NCBI GenBank assembly: GCA_022821935.1
Contig: JAJECR010000056.1
Location: 1-12,890, forward strand
DNA: 12,890 nucleotides
DNA from: Candidatus Latescibacterota bacterium
GTDB lineage: Bacteria > JAAXHH01
Direction: 5' to 3'
The notes below the pieces were generated by a model. The model did no database searches. It was not told the DNA's origin and saw only the letters and a list, made by a program, of their open reading frames with translations. Numbering within the stretch: the first letter of the stretch is position 1; the number at the start of each line of letters is the position of its first letter. The position numbers and the translations under genes are program-made. Below are positions 6,868 through 12,890 of this stretch, in pieces.

Positions 6868-7251
6868 TTATCTCCACCTCTCCAGGACGAATTCGTAACC
6901 CAGGCCGTAGTTGTCCTGTTCGTTCATGGCCAGGGACGCTTCAGGGAACTTGATGATGCGCCATCCGTCGTCCAGCGCTTCTTTGATCGACCGGTACCGG
7001 AAATCGCCGTTCTCGTCGAGTCCGTCTGAGTCCGCCCCGTCTTCGTAGATGCTGATGCCGACCACGGCCGAATGGGGATTGGTCGTAGGGGCGTGCAGGT
7101 AAAGCAGACTCTGTTTCAGTTCTGCCGAGGCTTCCCGCACCGTACAGTCCTCCCGCGCCAACCCCAGCGCCAGGTCGATATCTTCGACAGTGAGCTCGTT
7201 GTCTTCGAACCGTTGCCTGATACGTTTCAATTGTTCCGTCAGGTTGTCCAT
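6868..7251 (-). CDS. Conserved-looking protein of unknown function, coupled to PhyH gene
   Basis: A 127-residue acidic protein that I do not recognise. The start at 7251 follows GAGGA by seven bases. Residues 1-50 look helical (repeated Glu, Lys, Arg and Leu spacing). The C-terminal half (about 60-127) looks alpha/beta, with a Gly-Trp-Arg-Ile-Ile-Lys-Phe-Pro strand and an ending GLGYEFVLERWR. A loop near 70-82 is rich in Asp, Gly and Glu (EDGADSDGLDENGD). There is no signal peptide or membrane segment. Its stop lies two bases before the PhyH start with the PhyH Shine-Dalgarno inside its final codons, so the two proteins are made together. A partner or regulator of the oxygenase is a reasonable guess only. 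Confidence 0.75.
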   Translation of the reverse strand: MDNLTEQLKRIRQRFEDNELTVEDIDLALGLAREDCTVREASAELKQSLLYLHAPTTNPHSAVVGISIYEDGADSDGLDENGDFRYRSIKEALDDGWRIIKFPEASLAMNEQDNYGLGYEFVLERWR

Positions 7252-7326
7252 CGGTACATCCTCGGGCTAGAGGGACAGGCTACAGGTCGGCCCGGTCTGC
7301 TGCGACTGTGGCCGGCACGAACGTGC

Positions 7327-7396
7327 GACGCTGGAGAAACCGGCGTAGCATCTTGACTCGGGAGAATCCGCGGTGAATCTCGACGCGGGAGAATCA
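7327..7396. repeat. Three imperfect 15-bp direct repeats, 27-28 bp apart
   Basis: GACGCTGGAGAAACC (7327-7341), GACTCGGGAGAATCC (7355-7369) and GACGCGGGAGAATCA (7382-7396) share the consensus GACkCkGGAGAAwCm. Spacing is 28 and 27 bases. Copies two and three match over a longer 19-base stretch with two differences. They sit in the 194-base gap between heme A synthase and the 127-residue protein gene, upstream of the latter. They may be binding sites for a regulator of the downstream operon or remnants of a local duplication. On the minus strand, TATGTT at 7408-7403 with TTTTCA 17 bases upstream is only a weak promoter candidate. Confidence 0.45.
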
Positions 7397-7445
7397 TGAC
7401 CAAACATAATTGGACGGCCTGCCTGTGAAAAGAAGAAATCCGTGG

Positions 7446-8381
7446 TCACCGCCGCGCCGCGCTGACCATGAGCAGCAACATGCACTCGGCGCAGACCAGC
7501 AACGTGGCCAGCGTGAGATGCATAACCTGGGCGGGTCTCGGCAGATCTCCGTAAGCCAGCGTGATGCCTATCAGAATTTGAAGCACGATACCGGCCAGGA
7601 TGAACCGGGCGACCGGCATCAGCCGGCTGTCCGCCCCATGCCGCCTCACCGACCTGAAAACCAGCGCGCCCGCGAGAAGCACCAGCCACGAAGACAACCG
7701 GTGCACGTGGTCCACTAAACCCACCTGGGACAGCCATTCCCCGCGGGGCAGGCCGGCGGCGTCCTTGATGAAGGGGTCGATCCCTTCGCGCACCTGCGTA
7801 CCGAGGAGCAACTGCAGGATGGTTACCGCAAGGAGCGCGAATCCCAGCCGCCGCAGCGTGACGCGCGCTTCAGGCGTCAGTTCGACCCGGATCCGCTGTT
7901 CCAGGGACTGAAAGGTTACGTAAAGCAGGGCGCACAGCAGGATCACGGCCAGGGCCATATGGAGGGTGATAATCCCGGGTTGCAGGCCGGATCTGACCAC
8001 CTGTCCGCCCAGCCAGCCCTGGAAGACGACCAGCGCGAAACACAGGCCCGCGCAGTAGAAGAGCACCGGTCGGGTACTTCGATAACGAAAGGAACGCAGG
8101 AAGGTGACGAACACGAGGATCCCGATCGCCACGCCCACGAGACGATTGGCGTATTCGATCCACATTTTCAACGGGTTGAATTCGGCTGGATCGTAACCCT
8201 TTTCGCGGAGGTAGTCCAGGTCCAGGTCTTCGACGCTCGACGGGGGCAGCCAGGATCCCCAGCATCTGGGCCAGTCGGGACAGCCCAGGCCGGCCCCAGT
8301 GATCCGTACCAGGCTGCCAACGGAAATCAGCAGGACCGTAGCCGCGAGGGTCGCCACGGCTGTTTTCTGGAAGGCGTTCAT
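7446..8381 (-). CDS. ctaA: Heme A synthase (CtaA/COX15 family)
   Basis: A 311-residue inner-membrane enzyme with eight hydrophobic helices in two four-helix halves. It converts heme O to heme A for cytochrome c oxidase. The N-terminus carries GSLVRITGAGLGCPDWPRC, including the loop cysteine pair Cys34 and Cys40. Heme-ligand histidines expected at the tops of helices are His141 (TLHMAL), His227 (DHVHRLSS) and His288 (VMHLTLA). The fourth position is Asn79 in IEYANRLVG where Bacillus CtaA has His. No oxidase subunit or ctaB is adjacent. The ATG at 8381 has a weak ribosome-binding site (TAGGTC some 13 bases upstream), so expression may be low. It is transcribed away from the tRNA-Trp gene. Confidence 0.93.
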   Translation of the reverse strand: MNAFQKTAVATLAATVLLISVGSLVRITGAGLGCPDWPRCWGSWLPPSSVEDLDLDYLREKGYDPAEFNPLKMWIEYANRLVGVAIGILVFVTFLRSFRYRSTRPVLFYCAGLCFALVVFQGWLGGQVVRSGLQPGIITLHMALAVILLCALLYVTFQSLEQRIRVELTPEARVTLRRLGFALLAVTILQLLLGTQVREGIDPFIKDAAGLPRGEWLSQVGLVDHVHRLSSWLVLLAGALVFRSVRRHGADSRLMPVARFILAGIVLQILIGITLAYGDLPRPAQVMHLTLATLLVCAECMLLLMVSAARR

Positions 8382-8463
8382 GATAGGCCATCATAGACCT
8401 ATGCGCCTTTTTCGGCAAGGGATATCATGGGGTTGGCCCAAGGACCCGGGGAAGGTTTTGTAG

Positions 8464-8492
8464 TTGCCATTTCAGCCGCTTCGATGTATCTT
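8464..8492 (+). promoter_or_regulatory. Probable promoter of tRNA-Trp
   Basis: TTGCCA (8464-8469), a 17-base spacer and TATCTT (8487-8492) form a reasonable sigma-70-type promoter. Initiation near 8499 would leave a 5' leader of about 22 bases before the mature tRNA. TTGACC at 8491-8496 was also considered but would place its -10 too close to the tRNA start. Confidence 0.4.
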
Positions 8493-8520
8493 GACCGGAG
8501 CAATATGAGACGGTTTTCAT

Positions 8521-8593
<73 letters not shown>

Positions 8594-8622
8594 TTCCCCG
8601 ATACAGACCTCATGCCATCGCG

Positions 8623-8658
8623 GCGCCTTGCAGGATGCAATTGCCGCGCCTTGCAGGA
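8623..8658 (+). repeat. Two copies of a 13-bp direct repeat before the small gene
   Basis: GCGCCTTGCAGGA occurs at 8623-8635 and again at 8646-8658, 23 bases apart, in the short leader between tRNA-Trp and the small alpha/beta protein gene. Each copy ends in AGGA, a Shine-Dalgarno-like core, but both are a little far from the ATG at 8670. Role unknown; possibly a local duplication. Confidence 0.45.
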
Positions 8659-8669
8659 ACGGATGGGAC

Positions 8670-9035
8670 ATGTCGTTTTATGAAGTGGAAACCTGGGTGC
8701 CGAAACCCGACAGGAAGGTCGATCATGACGAAATGATCCGCACCTGGTTCTCCTTCGTGGAAAACCACAAGGACGACCTGTTCCCCGAATGGCGGTCGGC
8801 ACGGTATTTCCGCGAAGTAGCGCGCAATACCGGGCAGCCCACGGGTCGCTACGTCATGGTGTTCGAGTACGTGTCCCATGAAGGCTTTCTCGCCTACAAG
8901 GAACGGCGGAAGGACTGGTCCGGCCCCTACGCGGAATACAAGAAGGTGGACCCCTACCAGTTCTTCGACCTGGACACCGTCACCGAGACCTGCTGGATGC
9001 CGGAAGAGCAGGACCGATGGCTCGATTTCACCTGA
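8670..9035 (+). CDS. Small protein, possibly dimeric alpha/beta-barrel (NIPSNAP/EthD-like) fold
   Basis: A 121-residue soluble protein starting MSFYEVETWVPKPDRK. An opening beta strand, a helix (about 20-30), Arg-Tyr-Phe-Arg-Glu-Val, a central strand GRYVMVFEY and a helical F-L-A-Y-K-E-R-R segment, then a Y-Q-F-F-D-L-D strand, suggest a ferredoxin-like dimeric alpha/beta barrel. Such domains are small enzymes or ligand binders; no function can be assigned. The ATG at 8670 has a modest GATGGG/AGGA region upstream. The stop and last ten codons lie in a 31-bp tandem duplication. It begins 76 bases after tRNA-Trp and precedes the arginase-family gene in the same direction, so it may share the tRNA promoter. 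Confidence 0.75.
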   Translation: MSFYEVETWVPKPDRKVDHDEMIRTWFSFVENHKDDLFPEWRSARYFREVARNTGQPTGRYVMVFEYVSHEGFLAYKERRKDWSGPYAEYKKVDPYQFFDLDTVTETCWMPEEQDRWLDFT

Positions 9036-9067
9036 GGAGCAGGACCGACGGCTCGATTTCACCTGAG
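9006..9067 (+). repeat. 31-bp tandem duplication across stop codon and ribosome-binding site
   Basis: The unit at 9006-9036 is repeated at 9037-9067 with a single difference (T9018 versus C9049), and five bases of a third copy follow. The unit contains the last codons and TGA stop of the small upstream gene and a GAGGAG Shine-Dalgarno core, so both are present twice. The second GAGGAG (9065-9070) lies 11 bases before the ATG of the arginase-family gene and is the one likely used. Confidence 0.9.
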
Positions 9068-9081
9068 GAGCGCGAGATACC

Positions 9082-9882
9082 ATGAATAACCGTGTGAATC
9101 ATGCGGACCATGCGGACCATGCGGACCAGTACATCCTTACCCCCTTCTTTCTGGACCGCTATGACCCGGCGCTCCTCGAGCTCGCGCGGGATGACTGGAT
9201 CGTAAACAGTCCCGACTTGCACGGCACCGACGAAATGTCCCGGACGCTGTGCGTGCATCGTCCTCTCGCCGAACGGGTTGCCGAAGCCGCGGCGGCCGGG
9301 CGGCGGCCGGTCAGCGTCGCGGGAGACTGCTGCGCGACGATTCCGGTCATGGCAGGGCTGCAGCGCGCCGGAATCCATCCGGTTTTCCTGTGGCTCGACG
9401 CCCACGGAGATTTCAACACCTGGGAGACCACGCCGAGTGGATTCCTTGGCGGCATGCCGCTGGCCATGATGGTCGGCCTGGGCGAGCAGACCATGATCGA
9501 AAACGTGGGCATGGATCCGATTCCCGACGGAGACGTCGTCATGTCCGACGGAAGGGATCTCGATCCGGGAGAACGCGACCTGGTCGAAACGTCCCGGTTG
9601 CGGCACTTCCCCGATGTGCTGGAACTGCTGAGGTGCGACCTGTCCGGCAGGCCGGTCTACATCCATTTCGACACCGATCTGCTCGATCCCTCCGAAGCCC
9701 CGGCCATGGGCTACCCGGCTCCGGGCGGACCGCCGTCCACCGATCTGGAGCGCGTGTTCCGCCATCTCGCGGAACACTGCGAAATCGCCGCCCTGTCCAT
9801 TTCCACGTGGCGTTCCAACATGGACGAAGACGGCCGCAGCAAGTCCGTGTGCATGGGACTCTTCGACATCCTTACCGGCTGA
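9082..9882 (+). CDS. Arginase/agmatinase (ureohydrolase) family protein with altered metal motif
   Basis: A 266-residue protein of the arginase fold. Metal motifs are LWLDAHGDFNT (Asp106, His108, Asp110) and HFDTDLLDP (Asp197, Asp199), matching DAHxD and DxDxxDP. The first motif, normally GGDH, reads GDCC (81-84), so Cys83 replaces the His that binds one Mn. Real ureohydrolases hydrolyse guanidino groups to urea; this variant may bind metal differently or act on another amidino or formimino substrate. The N-terminus holds three perfect His-Ala-Asp repeats (7-15) encoded by a nine-base repeat. The length is short for an arginase (about 300). It is followed after 15 bases by the CoA-transferase, suggesting a shared pathway. 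Confidence 0.85.
   Translation: MNNRVNHADHADHADQYILTPFFLDRYDPALLELARDDWIVNSPDLHGTDEMSRTLCVHRPLAERVAEAAAAGRRPVSVAGDCCATIPVMAGLQRAGIHPVFLWLDAHGDFNTWETTPSGFLGGMPLAMMVGLGEQTMIENVGMDPIPDGDVVMSDGRDLDPGERDLVETSRLRHFPDVLELLRCDLSGRPVYIHFDTDLLDPSEAPAMGYPAPGGPPSTDLERVFRHLAEHCEIAALSISTWRSNMDEDGRSKSVCMGLFDILTG
9100..9126 (+). repeat. Three tandem CATGCGGAC repeats encoding His-Ala-Asp
   Basis: The nine-base unit occurs three times without error within the N-terminal coding region of the arginase-family gene, followed by CAG. It is in frame, so copy-number change would lengthen or shorten a His/Asp-rich tail (residues 7-15) without breaking the protein. Confidence 0.9.
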
Positions 9883-9897
9883 CTGGCGAGTCCTGCC

Positions 9898-11109
9898 GTG
9901 TCTTCCACCGATACCATCTTCAAGGAATTGATCGTCATCGAGGCCGCCAACGTGCTGGCCGGCCCGGCCGTGGGCATGTTCTTCGCGGAACTGGGCGCCA
10001 CGGTGATCAAGGTGGAGAACATAAAAACCGGCGGCGACACGACCCGTCACTGGAAACTGCCTTCGGAAGACCGGGACGGAGACGTCTCCGCCTATTTCTC
10101 CTCGGTGAACTGGGGAAAGCGGTCAGTCGGGGTGGATTTTTCGAAACCCGAAGGACACGCGGTCCTGCAGGACCTGGTGCGGCGCGCCGACGTGTTTCTG
10201 CAGAGTTTCAAAGCCGGTGACGCCGAGAAATTCAGGCTCGACTATCCGGCCTTGCGCAACCTCAACGACCGGCTCATCTACGCCGATATCACCGCCTTCG
10301 GAGATAAGGACGAGCGGCCGGGCTTCGACGCCGTGTTGCAGGCGGAAACGGGTTTCACAGGCATGAACGGCACCGAAGACAGCGGCCCCGTCAAGATGCC
10401 GGTGGCCCTCATCGACCTGCTCCTGGCCCACCAGTTGAAAGAAGCCCTGCTGATCGCCCTCATCGAACGGATGCAAAGCGGCCGGGGATCTTACAATACG
10501 GTCTCGTTGTTCCATGCCGGGGTCGCGTCGCTCGCCAACCAGGCGGCGAACTACCTGGTCGCCGGTTCCATTCCGGCCCGCGCCGGCTCAGACCATCCGA
10601 ACATCGCGCCATACGGAACGATTTACAGGACGCTGAACGGAGAGCCCGTCGTGCTGGCCGTCGGCACGGACAGCCAGTTCGCGGCGCTTTGCGAAGTGCT
10701 GGACATGCCCGAGGCGGCGAAGGACGATCGGTTCGGCACGAACCGGCAGCGGGTCGTCCACCGCGACGCGCTGAATACGCTGCTGGCGCATCGAATAGGT
10801 CAACTGGAAAGGGGGTCCCTGCTGGCCGCGCTGCAGTCCCGGAAAGTGCCGGCCGGCGCGGTCCGCCGGCTGGACGAAGTGCTTGAGCACGAATCCACGG
10901 AACCTTTGCTGCTTCATGGGAAGCGAAGAGACGGCGCTTCGATCAGCGGATTGCGCACGATCGCCTTCGATGCCGGCGCCGTATCGCCGCCGCCGGATCT
11001 GAACGCTCCACCGGAGTTCAATCGGGACCGCCAGTATGTGCTGTCGGAAGTGCTGGGCTATACGGAGGAGCAAATTGAAGGGTTGAAAAAAGCAGGGGCG
11101 GTCCTGTAG
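9898..11109 (+). CDS. Class III CoA-transferase (CaiB/BaiF family)
   Basis: A 403-residue enzyme of typical family length. These enzymes move CoA between a donor thioester and an acceptor carboxylate, using an Asp that forms a mixed anhydride. The N-terminal nucleotide-fold segment ANVLAGPAVGMFFAELGATVIKVE is at about 17-40, FSSVNWGKRSVGVDF at 67-81, YADITAFGD (129-136) replaces the common ISGFG, and the catalytic Asp is Asp173 (MPVALIDLLLAHQLKEALL). The start is GTG at 9898 with a weak GGCGAG upstream; no better in-frame start precedes the conserved N-terminus. The 15-base gap after the arginase-family gene indicates one transcript. Acyl substrate cannot be deduced. Confidence 0.93.
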   Translation: MSSTDTIFKELIVIEAANVLAGPAVGMFFAELGATVIKVENIKTGGDTTRHWKLPSEDRDGDVSAYFSSVNWGKRSVGVDFSKPEGHAVLQDLVRRADVFLQSFKAGDAEKFRLDYPALRNLNDRLIYADITAFGDKDERPGFDAVLQAETGFTGMNGTEDSGPVKMPVALIDLLLAHQLKEALLIALIERMQSGRGSYNTVSLFHAGVASLANQAANYLVAGSIPARAGSDHPNIAPYGTIYRTLNGEPVVLAVGTDSQFAALCEVLDMPEAAKDDRFGTNRQRVVHRDALNTLLAHRIGQLERGSLLAALQSRKVPAGAVRRLDEVLEHESTEPLLLHGKRRDGASISGLRTIAFDAGAVSPPPDLNAPPEFNRDRQYVLSEVLGYTEEQIEGLKKAGAVL

Positions 11110-11217
11110 TCCGACCGCTTGAGGGACTTGAGACAGAGCGGTTCCTGTCCGTCGACCCGTACGCCGGTCCGCACGTCAAGGGTGTATGCGGCGACCGTTT
11201 CAATGACCGGATTTTGG

Positions 11218-11287
11218 TTGCCGGTACAGGGCGAAATGCCGTATATTAACGGGTGTTTAAGGTGTGAGGGCCCGAAGCACACTGTGC
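11218..11287 (+). promoter_or_regulatory. Probable promoter and short palindrome before the N-acetyltransferase gene
   Basis: In the 228-base gap after the CoA-transferase gene, TTGCCG (11218-11223), an 18-base spacer and TATATT (11242-11247) make a plausible sigma-70-type promoter. About 30 bases downstream of the -10, GCACACTGTGC (11277-11287) is a short perfect palindrome that could bind a regulator. A weak inverted repeat ACCGCT/AGCGGT (11114-11142) follows the CoA-transferase stop but lacks a U-run. Confidence 0.4.
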
Positions 11288-11337
11288 ACTGATATGTCAT
11301 AATCCATTTTGCGCCTCGGAATACACAGGGAAGCTGG

Positions 11338-12135
11338 ATGGACATTGATATCGCAGCCTACTGTGCGCGCATTGGAGTCAGCGGGCCGCTGCCGCCGACG
11401 GCGGCGACACTGCGCCGCCTGCACCATGCGCATATGCTGGCCGTGCCCTTCGAGAACCTTGACATTCATTGGGGCCGCCCGATTGTGCTGGAGGAAGCGC
11501 GGCTCTTCGAGAAGCTTGTGACGCAGCGCCGCGGCGGATTCTGTTACGAGCAGAACGGCCTGTTTGCAGCGGTGCTGCGCGAACTCGGTTTCACGGTCGA
11601 CCTGCTGGAGGCGCGCGTGGGCGAGAAACCCTGGGGGGACGGCCTCCCCTGGGACCACATGACGCTGCAGGTCACACTAAAGGATCGCTGGCTGGCGGAC
11701 GTGGGCTTCGGCGACGGTTTCCGCGAGCCGCTGTTGCTGGACGAGGCAGGGCCACAGAAGCGCGCGGATGGCATCTGGCGCGTGCAACACGACGGCTGCG
11801 AGGGCGTGCATTCGAGCCGCACGGCGGCCGGTGACTGGCAAATTGAGTACCGCTTCCGGCTGCGGCCGCGTCAACTGGCGGACTTTACGCCCGGTTGCGA
11901 GCATCACCAGCACGCGCCGGAGTCCCACTTTACGCGGCAGCGCATGTGTTCGCTTGCCACGAAGACGGGGCGCATCACGCTGAGCGACCTGCGCCTGATC
12001 GAGACGGAAGGGTTCCCGTCACGGGCTGCCGCCGCCAGGGGTAAAACGGGAAACGCCCGGCGCCAGGAACGGGACCTGGCGGACGAGGCGGAGTTTCTGC
12101 AGTTGTTGCGGGAGCGCTTCGGAATCGAACCCTGA
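11338..12135 (+). CDS. nat: Arylamine N-acetyltransferase
   Basis: A 265-residue cytoplasmic enzyme of the NAT family, which transfers acetyl from acetyl-CoA to arylamines, hydrazines or related amines by a ping-pong route through a cysteine. The Cys-His-Asp triad is complete: Cys69 (RRGGFCYEQN), His107 (WDHMTL) and Asp121 (ADVGFGDGF). PFENLDI (37-43) is the usual N-terminal family motif. The C-terminal part (about 190-265) contains FTRQRMCSLAT and a charged tail typical of bacterial NATs. The ATG at 11338 follows AGGGA by six bases. It appears to be a single-gene unit with its own promoter. The natural substrate is unknown; some NAT-family members close amide bonds in natural products. Confidence 0.95.
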   Translation: MDIDIAAYCARIGVSGPLPPTAATLRRLHHAHMLAVPFENLDIHWGRPIVLEEARLFEKLVTQRRGGFCYEQNGLFAAVLRELGFTVDLLEARVGEKPWGDGLPWDHMTLQVTLKDRWLADVGFGDGFREPLLLDEAGPQKRADGIWRVQHDGCEGVHSSRTAAGDWQIEYRFRLRPRQLADFTPGCEHHQHAPESHFTRQRMCSLATKTGRITLSDLRLIETEGFPSRAAAARGKTGNARRQERDLADEAEFLQLLRERFGIEP

Positions 12136-12277
12136 AACAGGACCAGGCGAGGCGCCGGCTGTGGCTGAACCGGACGCGTTCGCGATCCTACTACATGGTC
12201 ATTTCCAGGCAACTGAATCACGTACCGAGGCGCCGGGGTGTGATCGTCAAGTGTAATCAAGGAACTGCGAAAGGAAT

Positions 12278-12670
12278 ATGAGCGAGTTAATCATTGTAGG
12301 CGACCGGGTACTCGTCGAACAGCATGACGGGGAGCAACTCACTCATTCCGGACTGTACCTCCCCGCTACGGTGACGGAGAAGGAAAAGGTAGGCACCGGA
12401 AAGGTGATCCGTGTGGGACCGGGGCACCTGATGCCCAATCCTGATTACACCGAGGGGGACCCGATCACGAAACCGGCGGAATCGGTACGCTACCTGCCCC
12501 TACAGGCCCAGCCCGGCGATTTTGCCTTCTATCTGCGCAAAGAGTCCATCGAGATCAATTACCAGGAGAAAACCTACATGATCGTACCGCACAACGCCAT
12601 TCTGGCGCTTGTGAGGTCTGATGGCGACAACCTGCTCCAGGGTCTGGAGGACCTGCTCGGGGAAGATTAA
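12278..12670 (+). CDS. groES: GroES-like co-chaperonin (Cpn10 family), enlarged
   Basis: A 130-residue protein matching Cpn10 at both ends. GDRVLVE is at 8-14, a mobile-loop-like segment with GLYLP at 25-29 sits where GroES carries its GroEL-binding hydrophobic tripeptide, GTGKVIRVGPG is at 39-49, and the C-terminal barrel strands run from PGDFAFY to MIVPHNAILALV (79-112). It exceeds the usual 95-100 residues through an insertion at about 50-77 and an acidic tail at about 114-130 (GDNLLQGLEDLLGED). The start at 12278 has AAAGGA very close to the ATG. No groEL follows within the visible sequence, and no CIRCE element was seen, so this may be a second, specialised co-chaperonin. Confidence 0.85.
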   Translation: MSELIIVGDRVLVEQHDGEQLTHSGLYLPATVTEKEKVGTGKVIRVGPGHLMPNPDYTEGDPITKPAESVRYLPLQAQPGDFAFYLRKESIEINYQEKTYMIVPHNAILALVRSDGDNLLQGLEDLLGED

Positions 12671-12774
12671 ACCCCGGGGACGATGCCCTGCTCCAGGTGA
12701 AGTACGGTGACTGAAATCTGAACACAAAGCTGGTCTGCATCTCATCATCAAACCCGTTAGAAGGAGCTTGAGTC

Positions 12775-12890
12775 ATGAACAGAACAGCGGCCTACCCGGC
12801 CCAGCGTGCGATCCCCGTCGCGCAACTCGGCGTAGACGCACGTGGGGCTTTCATCACACGAACGTATACTCACCTGCTGGGAGCGATCCT
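12775..12890 (+). CDS. Probable Bax inhibitor-1/YccA-family membrane protein, partial (5' end)
   Basis: Only 38 codons and two bases are present. The ATG at 12775 follows AAGGAG by eight bases. The peptide begins MNRTAAYPAQRAIPVAQLGV and continues with Asp-Ala-Arg-Gly-Ala-Phe-Ile-Thr-Arg-Thr-Tyr-Thr-His-Leu-Leu-Gly-Ala-Ile. The disordered N-terminus followed by 'R-x-x-F-x-x-x-T-Y-x-H-L-x-G-A-I' matches the stretch just before the first transmembrane helix of Bax inhibitor-1/YccA (UPF0005) proteins, which are six- to seven-helix inner-membrane proteins linked to quality control or ion leak. The transmembrane part is cut off, so this rests on a short motif. Confidence 0.6.
   Translation, partial: MNRTAAYPAQRAIPVAQLGVDARGAFITRTYTHLLGAI

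Noticed and set aside
5681..6898. 405-codon plus-strand open frame opposite the PhyH gene
   Set aside because: The opposite strand has an intact iron-binding triad and operon spacing; the plus frame has no recognisable domain and crosses the intergenic gap.
9028..10050. 340-codon minus-strand open frame opposite the arginase-family and CoA-transferase genes
   Set aside because: Composition is that of an antisense shadow; it spans a stop, a repeat and two well-supported genes.
12668..12690. CCCCGGGG palindrome after the groES stop as a terminator
   Set aside because: It is too short, has no loop and no run of T after it.

Overview
The window is high-GC bacterial DNA with dense, operon-like gene packing and Shine-Dalgarno-led genes. 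A heme A synthase points to an aerobic organism with a heme-copper oxidase. The mix of a phytanoyl-CoA dioxygenase-family enzyme, an enolase-superfamily enzyme, SDR-type dehydrogenases, an NHL-repeat protein, a sodium:solute symporter and a class III CoA-transferase resembles uncultured heterotrophs such as Poribacteria or Latescibacterota. That placement is inference only; nothing here fixes the taxonomy.

Left edge (1-340): a truncated minus-strand gene whose visible 41 residues match the leader of NHLP-type (nitrile-hydratase-like leader peptide) RiPP precursors. It is preceded by a near-consensus sigma-70-type promoter and, further upstream, a perfect 8-bp inverted repeat. Left-middle (341-2925): a minus-strand operon of an NHL-repeat beta-propeller protein, a small two-helix membrane protein and a sodium:solute symporter. 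A plus-strand SDR oxidoreductase (3176-3958) starts divergently from it.

Centre (3966-7251): a tightly packed minus-strand operon of an unrecognised 127-residue protein, a PhyH-family Fe(II)/2-oxoglutarate oxygenase, a mandelate racemase/enolase-superfamily protein with non-canonical active-site positions, and a uronate-dehydrogenase-like NAD-dependent enzyme. The last two genes overlap by ATGA. Together with the SDR and the symporter this looks like uptake and oxidation of a sugar acid or related polyhydroxy compound; the substrate is unknown.

Right half: heme A synthase (minus), then on the plus strand tRNA-Trp(CCA), a small probable alpha/beta-barrel protein, an arginase-family protein with an altered metal site, and a class III CoA-transferase. 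A 31-bp tandem duplication separates the first two of these proteins. These are followed by an arylamine N-acetyltransferase, an enlarged GroES-like co-chaperonin with no groEL beside it, and the start of a probable Bax inhibitor-1/YccA-family membrane protein cut by the right edge.

No transposase, integrase, CRISPR array or rRNA was seen. The item most likely to lead to something new is the truncated RiPP-type precursor, whose core and modification genes would lie beyond the left edge.
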